Positions 1 to 8,254 of a stretch of DNA of 30,953 nucleotides are shown here, piece by piece. Numbering within the stretch: position 1 is the stretch's first letter; each line of letters opens with the position of its first letter. This stretch comes from a bacterium (GTDB taxonomy: Bacteria; CSSED10-310; JAJRTK01). Under the pieces are notes generated by a model, which saw only the letters and a program-made list of their open reading frames with translations, was not told the origin of the DNA and ran no database searches. The position numbers and the translations under genes are program-made. Location of the stretch: NCBI GenBank assembly GCA_024278345.1, contig JAJRTK010000324.1, positions 1 through 30,953 of the forward strand. The letters run 5' to 3'.

Positions 1-1716
1 GAGAAGATCGAGGGGCAGTGCGCCGTTTTCCAAGACGCAACGGTGGAAGGCCTTGAGGTTGAAGCGGTTCCCAAGTTTGGCTTCCGCTCGGCGGCGGAGC
101 ATGAGGATACGCATTTGGCCGACCTTGTAGGCAAGGGCCTGACCGGGCATGGCCATGAAGCGATCAATCTCCTGCGCCACCACATCGGGAGAGAATGGTT
201 TTTTTAGTGCAAACTCTATGGCCTGCTCGCGGGTCCAACCCATGGCGTGGATGCCCGTGTCCAGGACGAGGCGCAGCGATCGCCACAACTCCGCGGAGAG
301 CATACCGTAGTAAGTGATAGGATCTTCGTAGAGCCCAAGCTCGGTTCCGAGGCTTTCCGAGTAGAGAGCCCAGCCTTCCATATAGGCGGTGTAGCGGCCA
401 AAGCGGCGGATTCTTGGCAGTCCCTCCAGCTCCTGTTGGATGGAAATCTGGAAATGGTGGCCCGGGGAGCCTTCGTGGAGAAGGAGTGAAGTCGTGTCGT
501 ATTTTGGACAGGACTTGAGGTTGTGGGTGTTGAGGTAGAAGATGCCTCGGCTGGAGCCGTCTGGTGCCCCCGGGACATAGGCTCCGCCAGGCGCCGACTT
601 TGCCCGGAACGACTCGATGGGGCGAATCTCGAAGTCGCTTTTCGGGGCTAGATCGAAGAGCGTGGGAAGAAGTCCGTCGATCTTCTCCTTGAGCTGACGA
701 TAGTCATCCAAGAGTTCTTCAGCGGTCTCGTAGTAGAAGCGTGGGTCTTGCCTCAGATAGACGAAAAAGGCCGCCAGGTCACCCTCGAAGTTGGTTTTTG
801 CCTTGACTTCTTCCATTTCCCCTAGGATGCGGTCCACTTCTTCGAGGCCGATCCCGTGGATTTCTTGTGGAGACATTCCGGTGGTGGTGAACGCGGACAC
901 CAGGTAGGCATACCAGGCCTCGCCATGGGGGATCGCGCAGAGGCCCGCGCTCTCCCTTGTTTTCGGCAGGTGTTCCTCCCGGAGGAACTGAGCGAGTTTC
1001 CCGTAGGAAGGGATGATTTGCTGGGTGATGGCGGTCCGGTAACGGGCCCTAAGCCGGTTTTTTTCGGCCTGGGAAAAATCCGAGGGAAACTGTTGGATCG
1101 GGAGCCAGAAAACACTCTTCTCCACGTCGTCGATCAGATGGGTTTCCAGAAGAGGAATTGTCTTTTCGATGATCTGCCGGGGTTGGACGATCCCCATGTC
1201 GGCTCCCCGGCGGAGGTTCTCCATGGCGATCTCCATCCAGTCCGCAAAATCGGCGATCCTTCCCAGCCAGTCATCGTAGTCTTTGACCGTTTGGAATGGA
1301 TGGATCAAGTTTCCCGAGCCAAGTTGGGCAAAGAAGACGGGCTCGCTAAAGAGCTGGTTGAGGGGAAGGAGGTGAGATGGGAATCCGTAACCTTCGAGAT
1401 CCCGTCGGAGATCGCTTTCGAAGAGCTCGAAAGTCAGCCGGTCTTGGCCTTCGAGCTTTGGGACCTCAACCTTTCGGAGGGCTGCCAGGGTTTCTTCAGA
1501 GAGCGCTTTTCCACGCTCTCGATGCTCTTCGGAGATCTGGAGCGGAAAGCGATGGTTATAGCGGTGATCGCCCACCTGGGTCGCGAAGATCGGGTTGAGC
1601 TCGAGCGTCTTTTCGAAAAACTTGTCGGCGATCTCGTGGAGTTTGTCAGCCGGGGAGTCAGGCGCGGGCGGTAAAGCTCCGCCCGATGGAGTAGAGGATT
1701 CGACTTGGAGGGACAT
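1..1716 (-). CDS. DUF885 family protein, putative zinc metallopeptidase (3' end outside window)
   Basis: The minus strand is open from an ATG at 1716 to the window edge, giving 572 residues with no stop; the C-terminus lies outside. The translation has the DUF885 signature: HEGSPGHH at residues 414-421 (bases 454-477), then YMEGWALYSES about 30 residues later, and near the edge FHRCVLENGALPLDLL, which is the usual C-terminal block of this family. HExxxHH-like and EGWALY elements suggest a metal-dependent hydrolase of the gluzincin type; this is inferred from the family, and the substrate is unknown. No signal peptide is visible, so a cytoplasmic protein is likely, although many relatives are secreted. 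It is transcribed away from the decarboxylase unit. Family assignment is secure; the enzymatic role is only probable. Confidence 0.9.
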   Translation of the reverse strand, partial: MSLQVESSTPSGGALPPAPDSPADKLHEIADKFFEKTLELNPIFATQVGDHRYNHRFPLQISEEHRERGKALSEETLAALRKVEVPKLEGQDRLTFELFESDLRRDLEGYGFPSHLLPLNQLFSEPVFFAQLGSGNLIHPFQTVKDYDDWLGRIADFADWMEIAMENLRRGADMGIVQPRQIIEKTIPLLETHLIDDVEKSVFWLPIQQFPSDFSQAEKNRLRARYRTAITQQIIPSYGKLAQFLREEHLPKTRESAGLCAIPHGEAWYAYLVSAFTTTGMSPQEIHGIGLEEVDRILGEMEEVKAKTNFEGDLAAFFVYLRQDPRFYYETAEELLDDYRQLKEKIDGLLPTLFDLAPKSDFEIRPIESFRAKSAPGGAYVPGAPDGSSRGIFYLNTHNLKSCPKYDTTSLLLHEGSPGHHFQISIQQELEGLPRIRRFGRYTAYMEGWALYSESLGTELGLYEDPITYYGMLSAELWRSLRLVLDTGIHAMGWTREQAIEFALKKPFSPDVVAQEIDRFMAMPGQALAYKVGQMRILMLRRRAEAKLGNRFNLKAFHRCVLENGALPLDLL

Positions 1717-2042
1717 GGAGAGTTTCCTTGGAAGGGCCGTTCGTCCCGGTCACGATATGGAGTAGGGCCGGGAAAATGCCAGGACCCGTGATCTCAAGTC
1801 ACCGGGATTTTGTCCCGGCTTGAACAACTTATCCAACCCGAAACCTGGCTTTCTGTCCAGTGCGGAGATCAAGTAGCACTCTGCTGGACGGAGGAGGCGA
1901 GCTTTGTGCGTCCCGGAGGATCTGGGTCGCCCGGGTTATGAAAAGGCGAGTGGCGGCGGACGGACTGCCGTCGCCGCGAGCGGACTCAACCCAAAGAAAA
2001 AAAAGCGTTTTGCTCGATTTAGACCCCACAGTGGGGATTCCC
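1717..2042. other. Intergenic region between divergent genes
   Basis: This stretch separates the DUF885 gene (minus) from the decarboxylase unit (plus) and should hold both promoters, but I see no convincing -35/-10 pair. It contains two dyads: an imperfect GC-rich hairpin at 1953-1977 (arms gcggcg-g-acgg and ccgt-cgccgc), and CCCCAC-A-GTGGGG at 2024-2036, whose single-base centre fits a DNA operator better than an RNA hairpin. A run of eight A lies at 1997-2004. Overlapping reading frames here look like chance. Confidence 0.4.
2024..2036. promoter_or_regulatory. Near-perfect 13-bp dyad, possible operator
   Basis: CCCCAC-A-GTGGGG has perfect 6-bp arms around one central base. It lies 6 bases before the possible ATG at 2043 and about 150 bases before the decarboxylase start. 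The one-base centre cannot form an RNA loop, so if functional it is probably a protein-binding site. It is a single occurrence, so chance remains possible. Confidence 0.25.
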
Positions 2043-2183
2043 ATGGCACGGGTTGTTGACGGTGTCGTTGGCGGCCTGCTCTTGCTTGGTGCCCAGTCTG
2101 GGGCGATACTGATTTTTCTGGTTTTTTCAGTTGTTGTGCGGCTTTCCCGCCAGTGGAAGCCAAGGCCGAAGAAAAGGAGTTGA
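2043..2183 (+). CDS. Possible small single-pass membrane protein (46 aa)
   Basis: An ATG at 2043 opens a 46-residue frame ending 3 bases before the decarboxylase start codon. The product has one long hydrophobic segment (about residues 8-33, GGLLLLGAQSGAILIFLVF) followed by a strongly basic tail (RQWKPRPKKRS), as expected of a single-pass protein with a cytoplasmic C-terminus. A GGGGA lies 6-10 bases upstream and could serve as a ribosome site. The close spacing would make it a translationally coupled leader cistron of the decarboxylase. The frame is open further upstream, but that part reads as random. I do not recognise the protein, and it may be a chance frame. Confidence 0.35.
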   Translation: MARVVDGVVGGLLLLGAQSGAILIFLVFSVVVRLSRQWKPRPKKRS

Positions 2184-2186
2184 AAC

Positions 2187-3635
2187 GTGAGGATTCCCCC
2201 GAAGGGTTGCAGTCGAGACGAGGTCCTTGGCCGGCTCGACGAGGTTGCGAAGAATGATCTCCCTTGGCGTTCGGGACGTCTGTTCGGTTACGTTTTCGAT
2301 GCCGGACTGGAGACCGAGGAAGTTGCCAAAGAGGCGTTCACTCGCTTCATGTCGCTCAATGCCCTTGATTTCACGGTCTATCCAAGTCTGCTTCAGTTCG
2401 AGAACGAAGTCATCGCCATGGCGTCGGCACACCTTTCGGGCGATGAGAATGTCGTGGGCAGCTTCACCAGTGGAGGCACCGAGAGCATTCTTTTAGCCGT
2501 GAAGGCCGCCCGGGACTTTTACCGGGAGAAACGGCCTGGGGCCGGTCAGCCGGAGATGATCCTTCCCATTACGGCCCACGCCGCCTTCCACAAAGCGGCC
2601 CATTACTTTGACATCAAGACCATCGTCACGCCTGTGGATTCCCAGACCTTCCGGGCGGATGTCGATGCCATGCGTCGGGCCATTGGGCCTGACACGATTC
2701 TGCTTGTTGGCTCGGCCACCTCCTACGCTCATGGGGTTCTCGACCCGATTTCGGAGATCGGGCAGCTTGCGGCGGAGCACGACCTTCTGTTCCACGTGGA
2801 TGGCTGTATCGGCGGTTTCCTCTTGCCTTATTTCCGCCAGCTTGGCTCCGAGATTCCGGCCTTTGACTTTTCGGTTCCCGGTGTAACGTCTATTTCCATG
2901 GACCTTCACAAATACGCCTATGCCCCCAAGGGGGCTTCAGTGGTGCTCTATCGCGAGCCGGGGCTTCGTCGCCATCAGTTTTTCGGTTGCGCGAGCTGGA
3001 CGGGTTACACGATGGTGAATTCCACGATTCAGTCCACGAAGTCGGGTGGGCCTCTTGCGGCGGCTTGGGCAGTCCTCCGGTTCATCGGTGAAGATGGTTA
3101 TCTCGAGATAGCACGGCGCCTGCGGCAGGCTGCTCAGGCGTTGAAAAGCGGCATCCAGGGGATTGACGGGCTTCGCGTCTTGGGGGATCCGCCCATGAGC
3201 CTGTTGGCTTTTGCGGCCGATGAGCTCGATGTGTTCGAGGTCATGGACGAGATGAAAGAGCGAGGTTGGTACATCCAGCCCCAACTCTCCATTGAGACGA
3301 TTCCCAAGAGCATTCACCTTTCCATCAACCCGTCTAATGTCCAGTGGGTGGAGCCTTTCTTGTCCGACCTTCGCGATTCGGTGGTGAAGGCGCGTACGGT
3401 CCCGCCTTCCTCCTTGGGCGCCATGGCTGCTCAGGCGTTTGCCGAAATGGACCCGGTCGAGCTCACTCCCGAGGCGTTCGAGCAGATGTTGGGAATGGCT
3501 GGAATGGATGGAGTTTCGCTTCCGGGACGGATGGCTGATGTCAACGGAATGTTGGACGCCATTCCGCCCAAGCTTAGGGAACGACTTCTCGTAGAGTTCG
3601 TCAACAGCCTGTTCCGACCGGCTACCAGGGGCTGA
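2187..3635 (+). CDS. PLP-dependent decarboxylase / sphingosine-1-phosphate lyase-like enzyme
   Basis: This 482-residue protein belongs to the group II PLP decarboxylase superfamily (fold type I). It contains the SFTSGGTESI phosphate-binding segment, the FHVDGCIGG block with the PLP-pairing Asp, and the Schiff-base lysine K242 in MDLHKYAYAPKGAS. The HKYAYAPKG form is the one seen in sphingosine-1-phosphate lyases, which cleave phosphorylated long-chain bases, rather than in glutamate decarboxylases. The real substrate cannot be read from the sequence. The GTG start at 2187 is backed by AGGAG at 2174-2178, seven bases upstream of an 8-base-spaced start. After the core (about residue 400) there is a roughly 85-residue helical tail with no clear family match. 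The first giant kinase begins 82 bases downstream and may be co-transcribed. Length fits bacterial S1P-lyase homologues. Confidence 0.85.
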   Translation: MRIPPKGCSRDEVLGRLDEVAKNDLPWRSGRLFGYVFDAGLETEEVAKEAFTRFMSLNALDFTVYPSLLQFENEVIAMASAHLSGDENVVGSFTSGGTESILLAVKAARDFYREKRPGAGQPEMILPITAHAAFHKAAHYFDIKTIVTPVDSQTFRADVDAMRRAIGPDTILLVGSATSYAHGVLDPISEIGQLAAEHDLLFHVDGCIGGFLLPYFRQLGSEIPAFDFSVPGVTSISMDLHKYAYAPKGASVVLYREPGLRRHQFFGCASWTGYTMVNSTIQSTKSGGPLAAAWAVLRFIGEDGYLEIARRLRQAAQALKSGIQGIDGLRVLGDPPMSLLAFAADELDVFEVMDEMKERGWYIQPQLSIETIPKSIHLSINPSNVQWVEPFLSDLRDSVVKARTVPPSSLGAMAAQAFAEMDPVELTPEAFEQMLGMAGMDGVSLPGRMADVNGMLDAIPPKLRERLLVEFVNSLFRPATRG

Positions 3636-3661
3636 CGGGTATGGGCGGCAGCTCGATTCAC

Positions 3662-3690
3662 CTGGGTTTTCCCAGTTGCTGTTGCAGCAA
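3662..3690 (+). other. Two tandem perfect short hairpins between decarboxylase and kinase genes
   Basis: CTGGG-TTTT-CCCAG (3662-3675) is followed directly by TTGCTG-TTG-CAGCAA (3676-3690). Both stems are perfect and abut without a gap. No T-run follows, so this is not an intrinsic terminator. They may tune the ratio of the two cistrons or mark an RNA-processing site. Their presence argues against using the TTG at 3676 as the kinase start. Confidence 0.4.
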
Positions 3691-3717
3691 TCGGGGAAGG
3701 CACTAGAATCTGTCGCA

Positions 3718-6700
3718 ATGGAAAATTACCCAAAATTGATCGGTCCCTACCGCATCATCGACAAGTTGGGCTTTGGCGGGATGGCCGTGGTCTACCGGGC
3801 GATCCACGCCGAAACAGGTGTTGAGGTCGCCGTTAAGACCGTGCGCCTCCAGCGCAGGATCGAGCTGCAACTCTTGCGAGCTGAGATCCGCGCCCTCTCC
3901 CGCGTTCGGCATCCGGGCATTGTCCGCATTCTTGGGGAAGGTCTTGAGGATGGGCTTCCGTGGTATGCCATGGAGCTTGTGGAGGGGATGGATCTTCTTA
4001 CCTACTGGCATTGCCGGAGGCAGGAGGGAGAGTCTTCGATCTCTGTTTCCGGCCCAGGTTCGCCGGAAGGCGCTCTTGCTGGCCAACGGGAAGGAAGTGG
4101 CGGGACTCAGAGCTCGGCGAGGACGGCTTCTTCCGGTGATTCTCTTCCAGACCTCCCGGCCTCGAAATCCGCGGAAGAACCTTCGGTGGCGGCCAGCGGG
4201 AGAGTTTCCGCCAACGGCCCCATTGGGCACTCAAAAACACCTGTGAGCAGCACGTCGGCTTTCGGGGAGTCCTCTCTCCCGGGAAGCGAAACTGCCCGCT
4301 CTCCACAGCTACGTCCATTACCTCGGGAGTCCTCTCTCCCGGGGAGCGGACCAGCCCCGGTCGCTCTCGCGCTTCCAAGTACGGAAGGCGGACCTTTGGA
4401 GCACTGTTTGGAGGAGGCGGTTTCCAAGGGGGAATTCAGGAAATTATCGCGGGCTCTGGACGAAGGGCCGCTGCCTTTGCCGGAGGCCGCTGGAGGCGAG
4501 CTTCCGTTAGCACTTCGCTTGATCAGGGCCATCTGCGAGCCCCTTTCTTATCTCCATGGCGAGGGTCTTGTTCACAGGGATCTCAAGCCGGAGAACGTGT
4601 TGGTCCGGCCTAGTGGTCAGCCAGTGCTTCTGGATTTTGGGCTCAGCGTTCCCTTCACGGGACGCTTGGGCCGGGATCTCTTGGCTCACCACGGGCGGAT
4701 GGTGGGGACCCGGGAATACATGTCTCCCGAGCAGATCCGGGGCGAATTCGTGGATGCCAGGAGCGATCTCTATTCCCTGGGCTGCATGCTCTTCCAACTT
4801 GTCACGGGCCGGTGCCCCTTCGTGAGCACCGATTCGAAGCAACTTTTGCTCCAACATCTCGAGATGCCGCCTCCATGCCCAAGCTCGCTGGTGAAAGAGG
4901 TTCCAGAGGAGCTGGATTCCTTGGTTTTGCGGCTCTTGGAAAAATCTCCCCACCGCCGCCTCGGCTACGCCACCGATTTGGCGGTGGAGCTCCTGAAGAT
5001 CGAGGGTTCGTTGAATCCCGAACTCTCATCACAGGTCGTAGCAGGGCAGTCTGAGCCCCGTTTTCACCAAGGAGGAGGAAAGGCGAACACCGGGGGCGTG
5101 GTTCTGCAAACGGTCCAGGATGGCCCGTGGACGAGGCCGCCCCTGGAGACGAGGATTCAGACAGCGCGGCAGATAGGCGATGAGGGCTCCGCCTTGAAGT
5201 CAGATGGCGCCAGGTTGCCCCCTGTTCGTCACGCTGGGCTTCGGGAGGCTGAAACTCCTCCTCGATCTTACCTCTATGGTCCCGGATTCCTTTCCCGTGT
5301 CCCGGAGTTGGCATTCTTTTCGAAGCGCCTGGATCAGTTGGCGGAAAACCAAGGATCCGTGGCGTTCGTAGAGGGGGAGGCCGGCTGCGGGAAGACTCGC
5401 CTCGCCGTGGAGACCATACACCTGGCGCGACGGAAACGGTTCCGGGTCCTTGTGGGCTGTTGCACTTCTAGCCGTGACTCGGCGGCCTCTTGGAAGCCAC
5501 TCCAGCCGTTGCGGCCCGTATTCCGCTACCTTGCCGACCGTTGCCGGGAACTGGGTGATGCCGAGTCCCAGCGGCTGTTTGGCCATGAGGGGAGGCTGTT
5601 GGCCAGATACGAACCGGCTCTTCAGGCCCTGCCCTTCTTGAAGGACTCCACGGAGCCACCCGATCTCCCCCTCGTGGCGGCAAGAACCCGTCTTTTCCGT
5701 CGCTTGGGGCGAACCTTCGAGGCATTGGTGATCCACAGGCCACTTCTTTTGGTTCTCGAGGATCTCCACTGGGCCGATGAGCTTACTTTGGAGTGGCTTC
5801 GCTTTCTGGTGGAGCACGGGCGGATCGGGCATATGCCGATGCTGGTTCTTGGAACCTACCGCGGAGAGGAGGCGGGGAATGACCGCGCCGGCGGTAGGCT
5901 TCTCCTCTCCCTGACTCACCAGCGTGAGGTGGCGCGTGTCAACTTGGGGCCGCTCGATGAAGATGCCGTCGCCGAGATGGTGGGAAACATGCTTGCCTTA
6001 TCGCCTCCGCCTCGCGCCCTGAGTCGCCACCTGGCCCAACATTCCGGAGGGAACCCCTTCTTCGTTCGCGAGTATCTCCAAGGCGCGGTGGATGAAGGGC
6101 TTTTGTGGCGTGATCCACGGCACGGATGGCAGGTGGCGGAGCCCCTTTGTTCAGGGGAGCTGGACTCCTTGGGCTACGAAAAGCTCCCGCTTCCCCGCTC
6201 AGTGGGTGCCCTTGTGCGGTATCGTCTCGGGACTCTTTCGCCGGGGGCTGCCGCTGTGGCGAATGTTGCCTCTGTTGCCGGTGACATAGCGGCAATCGAT
6301 CTCGTGACCGAAATCGCGGATCTCGGTGAGGCATCTTTTTTTGATGCCCTCGCCGAGTTGAGGAGAAAACACGTCCTTGTTCAAGATGGACATCGGTTTG
6401 GCTTCGTCCATCCCCAGTTTCGCCACGCCGTTTACGACGGACTTTCCTCTGAGCTTCGGAAGGATCTCCACCGAGCCGTGGCCAGGAGGCTGGAGAATGC
6501 GGAACCTACCGTCGCCGCTTTTCTTGTTGGCCGGGGCAGGCATTGGGAGGAGGCTGGGGAAAGAGAACGTGCGCGAAACACCTACTTTCAGGCCGCCCAC
6601 CAGGCCAAGGAGATCCACGATCTCGAAGAGTGTGAGCGGACAGCCGTTGCCTATCTTCGCCTGGCCGACGAACCCACTGTCCAAGGCTGCCTGGTGAGGA

Positions 6701-7917
6701 AGCTCCTTGCGGAGGGCGTCTATCAGGTCCAGGGCCGGGAAGAAGCGGCCATGGAGCAGGCCGGGAAGCTTCTTCGGGAAGCTCGCGCCATTGGAGCCGA
6801 GGCCTTTGAGCTCATCGCCTTGAGATTGCTTGCATCGATCCATCATGACGCAGGTCGGTACCGAAAAGCGCGTTCACTCTATGATGAAGCTCTTGTGGGC
6901 TCCAAGAAACTCGGGGATCTCGATCTGCAGACACTGATCACGGGCGATCTAGCCTATCTTGATCTCCATCAGGGCAGGCCGATAGAGGCGGCGGAGCGCG
7001 CCCGAAAGGGCCTCGATCTCGCACGGCGGTCAGGGAAGAAAGAGATCGAAACCAGGGCTCTTTCGCTTTTGGGAATCCTGGAGCACCAGCATGGCCGGCT
7101 CCCTGAGGCCGTACGACTCTTCGAACAAACACTCCAGCTAGCCAGGGACTTGGGGGATCGCAGGAGCGAAGCCATTCAGCTAGGGAGCCTTGCCAGGGCT
7201 CAGTTTTACTTAGGGAATGTCGAGCTCGCCGCCGATCTTTGTGAGCGGGCATTGGAATTGGCGAAGGAGGTCGGTGACCGCCGAAACGAGGGGCTCTTGT
7301 TGGGGAATCTTGCGGGGTTCTGGCGTACGCCCACAAGACTTCAACGCTCCGAGGAGCTTTACCGTGCAGCCGTTGCCATTGCCAAGGATATCGGGGATCG
7401 CTTGGGGGAAGCGGTGAGCCTTGTAGGTTGGGGTTCTTTGGAGCTGGAAAAGGGCTCGGTGGATAGGGCACGGGTTTTTCTTTCCAGTGGTTTCAATTCG
7501 GCAATGGAAATGGGGGACCGGAAGACGGAGTCGGTTGTTTGCCGGGAGCTCGCGCGACTGGATCGCTGGTTGGATCGCCCGCCTGATATCTCTTGCCAGC
7601 TTGTGGAGATCGCCCTGGATCTTGCTCGGTGCCAAGCCGATGCGATCTTGCTTTTCGAGGCTCTCCTGGAGGCTGGTTACCAGTCCCTTGCGCGCTCTGA
7701 GTCGGCATCGCTTTGGATCGAGGAGGCTCGGGAGCTCCTCATGGGTTTTAGGACTTCTCCGGGCAGTTTCTTGTCGCTGAGCTTCCAAAATCTCGAGATG
7801 GCCCAGGCGGTCTTGGTTGATGGCGGCAAGGGGAAACTGTTTCGAGGAGAGCGGCCCGCCCGATTTCCCCCGGGCTTTCGGCGTTGGCTTGCGGAAACTG
7901 GCCAGTTTCGGGCTTGA
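3718..7917 (+). CDS. Giant Ser/Thr protein kinase - AAA/STAND-type ATPase - TPR protein (1399 aa)
   Basis: From the ATG at 3718 the order is as follows. The kinase N-lobe has the glycine loop LGFGGMAVVYRA (17-28), K40 in VAVKTV and E56. A Ser/Pro/Gly-rich insertion spans about residues 101-262. The C-lobe has HRDLKPEN (286-293, catalytic D288), DFG (306-308), TREYMSPEQ and DARSDLYSLG. The ATPase has Walker A GEAGCGKT (553-560) and Walker B LLLVLEDLHWADE (D682). A helical/TPR region runs from about 970 to 1340. All catalytic kinase residues are present. No transmembrane segment or DNA-binding domain is evident, so it is probably a cytoplasmic sensor-kinase whose ATPase/TPR part gates activity or recruits partners; this is inference from PknK-like architectures. 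The ATG at 3718 is preferred over an in-frame TTG at 3676, because the kinase domain begins just after it. It follows the decarboxylase gene, and a paralogue lies at 22992-26780. Confidence 0.92.
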   Translation: MENYPKLIGPYRIIDKLGFGGMAVVYRAIHAETGVEVAVKTVRLQRRIELQLLRAEIRALSRVRHPGIVRILGEGLEDGLPWYAMELVEGMDLLTYWHCRRQEGESSISVSGPGSPEGALAGQREGSGGTQSSARTASSGDSLPDLPASKSAEEPSVAASGRVSANGPIGHSKTPVSSTSAFGESSLPGSETARSPQLRPLPRESSLPGSGPAPVALALPSTEGGPLEHCLEEAVSKGEFRKLSRALDEGPLPLPEAAGGELPLALRLIRAICEPLSYLHGEGLVHRDLKPENVLVRPSGQPVLLDFGLSVPFTGRLGRDLLAHHGRMVGTREYMSPEQIRGEFVDARSDLYSLGCMLFQLVTGRCPFVSTDSKQLLLQHLEMPPPCPSSLVKEVPEELDSLVLRLLEKSPHRRLGYATDLAVELLKIEGSLNPELSSQVVAGQSEPRFHQGGGKANTGGVVLQTVQDGPWTRPPLETRIQTARQIGDEGSALKSDGARLPPVRHAGLREAETPPRSYLYGPGFLSRVPELAFFSKRLDQLAENQGSVAFVEGEAGCGKTRLAVETIHLARRKRFRVLVGCCTSSRDSAASWKPLQPLRPVFRYLADRCRELGDAESQRLFGHEGRLLARYEPALQALPFLKDSTEPPDLPLVAARTRLFRRLGRTFEALVIHRPLLLVLEDLHWADELTLEWLRFLVEHGRIGHMPMLVLGTYRGEEAGNDRAGGRLLLSLTHQREVARVNLGPLDEDAVAEMVGNMLALSPPPRALSRHLAQHSGGNPFFVREYLQGAVDEGLLWRDPRHGWQVAEPLCSGELDSLGYEKLPLPRSVGALVRYRLGTLSPGAAAVANVASVAGDIAAIDLVTEIADLGEASFFDALAELRRKHVLVQDGHRFGFVHPQFRHAVYDGLSSELRKDLHRAVARRLENAEPTVAAFLVGRGRHWEEAGERERARNTYFQAAHQAKEIHDLEECERTAVAYLRLADEPTVQGCLVRKLLAEGVYQVQGREEAAMEQAGKLLREARAIGAEAFELIALRLLASIHHDAGRYRKARSLYDEALVGSKKLGDLDLQTLITGDLAYLDLHQGRPIEAAERARKGLDLARRSGKKEIETRALSLLGILEHQHGRLPEAVRLFEQTLQLARDLGDRRSEAIQLGSLARAQFYLGNVELAADLCERALELAKEVGDRRNEGLLLGNLAGFWRTPTRLQRSEELYRAAVAIAKDIGDRLGEAVSLVGWGSLELEKGSVDRARVFLSSGFNSAMEMGDRKTESVVCRELARLDRWLDRPPDISCQLVEIALDLARCQADAILLFEALLEAGYQSLARSESASLWIEEARELLMGFRTSPGSFLSLSFQNLEMAQAVLVDGGKGKLFRGERPARFPPGFRRWLAETGQFRA
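4265..4343 (+). repeat. In-frame direct repeat inside the kinase insertion (19 bp, period 60)
   Basis: The 19-mer gggagtcctctctcccggg occurs at 4265-4283 and 4325-4343. The 60-bp spacing equals 20 codons, so both copies encode ESSLPGS. Each copy is itself an inverted repeat (GGGAG...CTCCC). This shows that the insertion inside the first giant kinase grew partly by short duplication, typical of a disordered linker. Confidence 0.85.
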
Positions 7918-7924
7918 AGACATT

Positions 7925-7968
7925 CTCCTGGAGGCTCCGATTGCCTGCCAGGGGCCGGGCTCCAGGAG
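7925..7968 (+). terminator. Inverted repeat after the first giant kinase, weak terminator candidate
   Basis: CTCCTGGAG (7925-7933) is complementary to CTCCAGGAG (7960-7968), giving a 9-bp stem 7 bases past the kinase stop. The loop is long (26 bases) and only a pyrimidine stretch (cctcttcttctg) follows, with no true T-run. Rho-independent termination is therefore uncertain. Confidence 0.3.
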
Positions 7969-8225
7969 CCTCTTCTTCTGGGCATGGTTTTCGGTCAACC
8001 CTTTGTTCTCTTTGTGTTGCGTTCCGCTCCCATCGGGCGCCGTCCGACGCCCGCTGATCGCCATGATTGCCCCTCTCCATCCACTGCCCTTGGCCCGGAT
8101 CACCACGGGTTCCTGCTGCAGGAACTGGATTCTAAGCAAAAAGAGGCTGGGATTGAAAGACCGATTCCTACGGGGAGAAAGCACGTAGAAAATGAGTTGG
8201 CTGACCTTTGTGCGGAGGCGTGACC

Positions 8226-8254
8226 TTGACACTGCATGGGTGACCCTTTATATA
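8226..8254 (+). promoter_or_regulatory. Near-consensus sigma70-type promoter upstream of pntAA
   Basis: TTGACA (8226-8231) is a perfect -35 box. After exactly 17 bases comes TATATA (8249-8254), matching 5 of 6 positions of the -10 consensus. It is the best promoter match I found in the window. It points toward pntAA, but initiation near 8261 would leave about 480 bases before the pntAA ATG, so it could drive a long-leader pnt mRNA or a separate small RNA. Confidence 0.55.

Noticed and set aside
856-1674. Long plus-strand open frame (272 codons)
   Set aside because: It is antisense to the partial DUF885 gene, whose translation on the minus strand carries the family motifs; the plus frame has none.
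7210-8232. Minus-strand frame of 340 codons
   Set aside because: It is mostly antisense to the TPR region of the first kinase and shows no protein-like motif.
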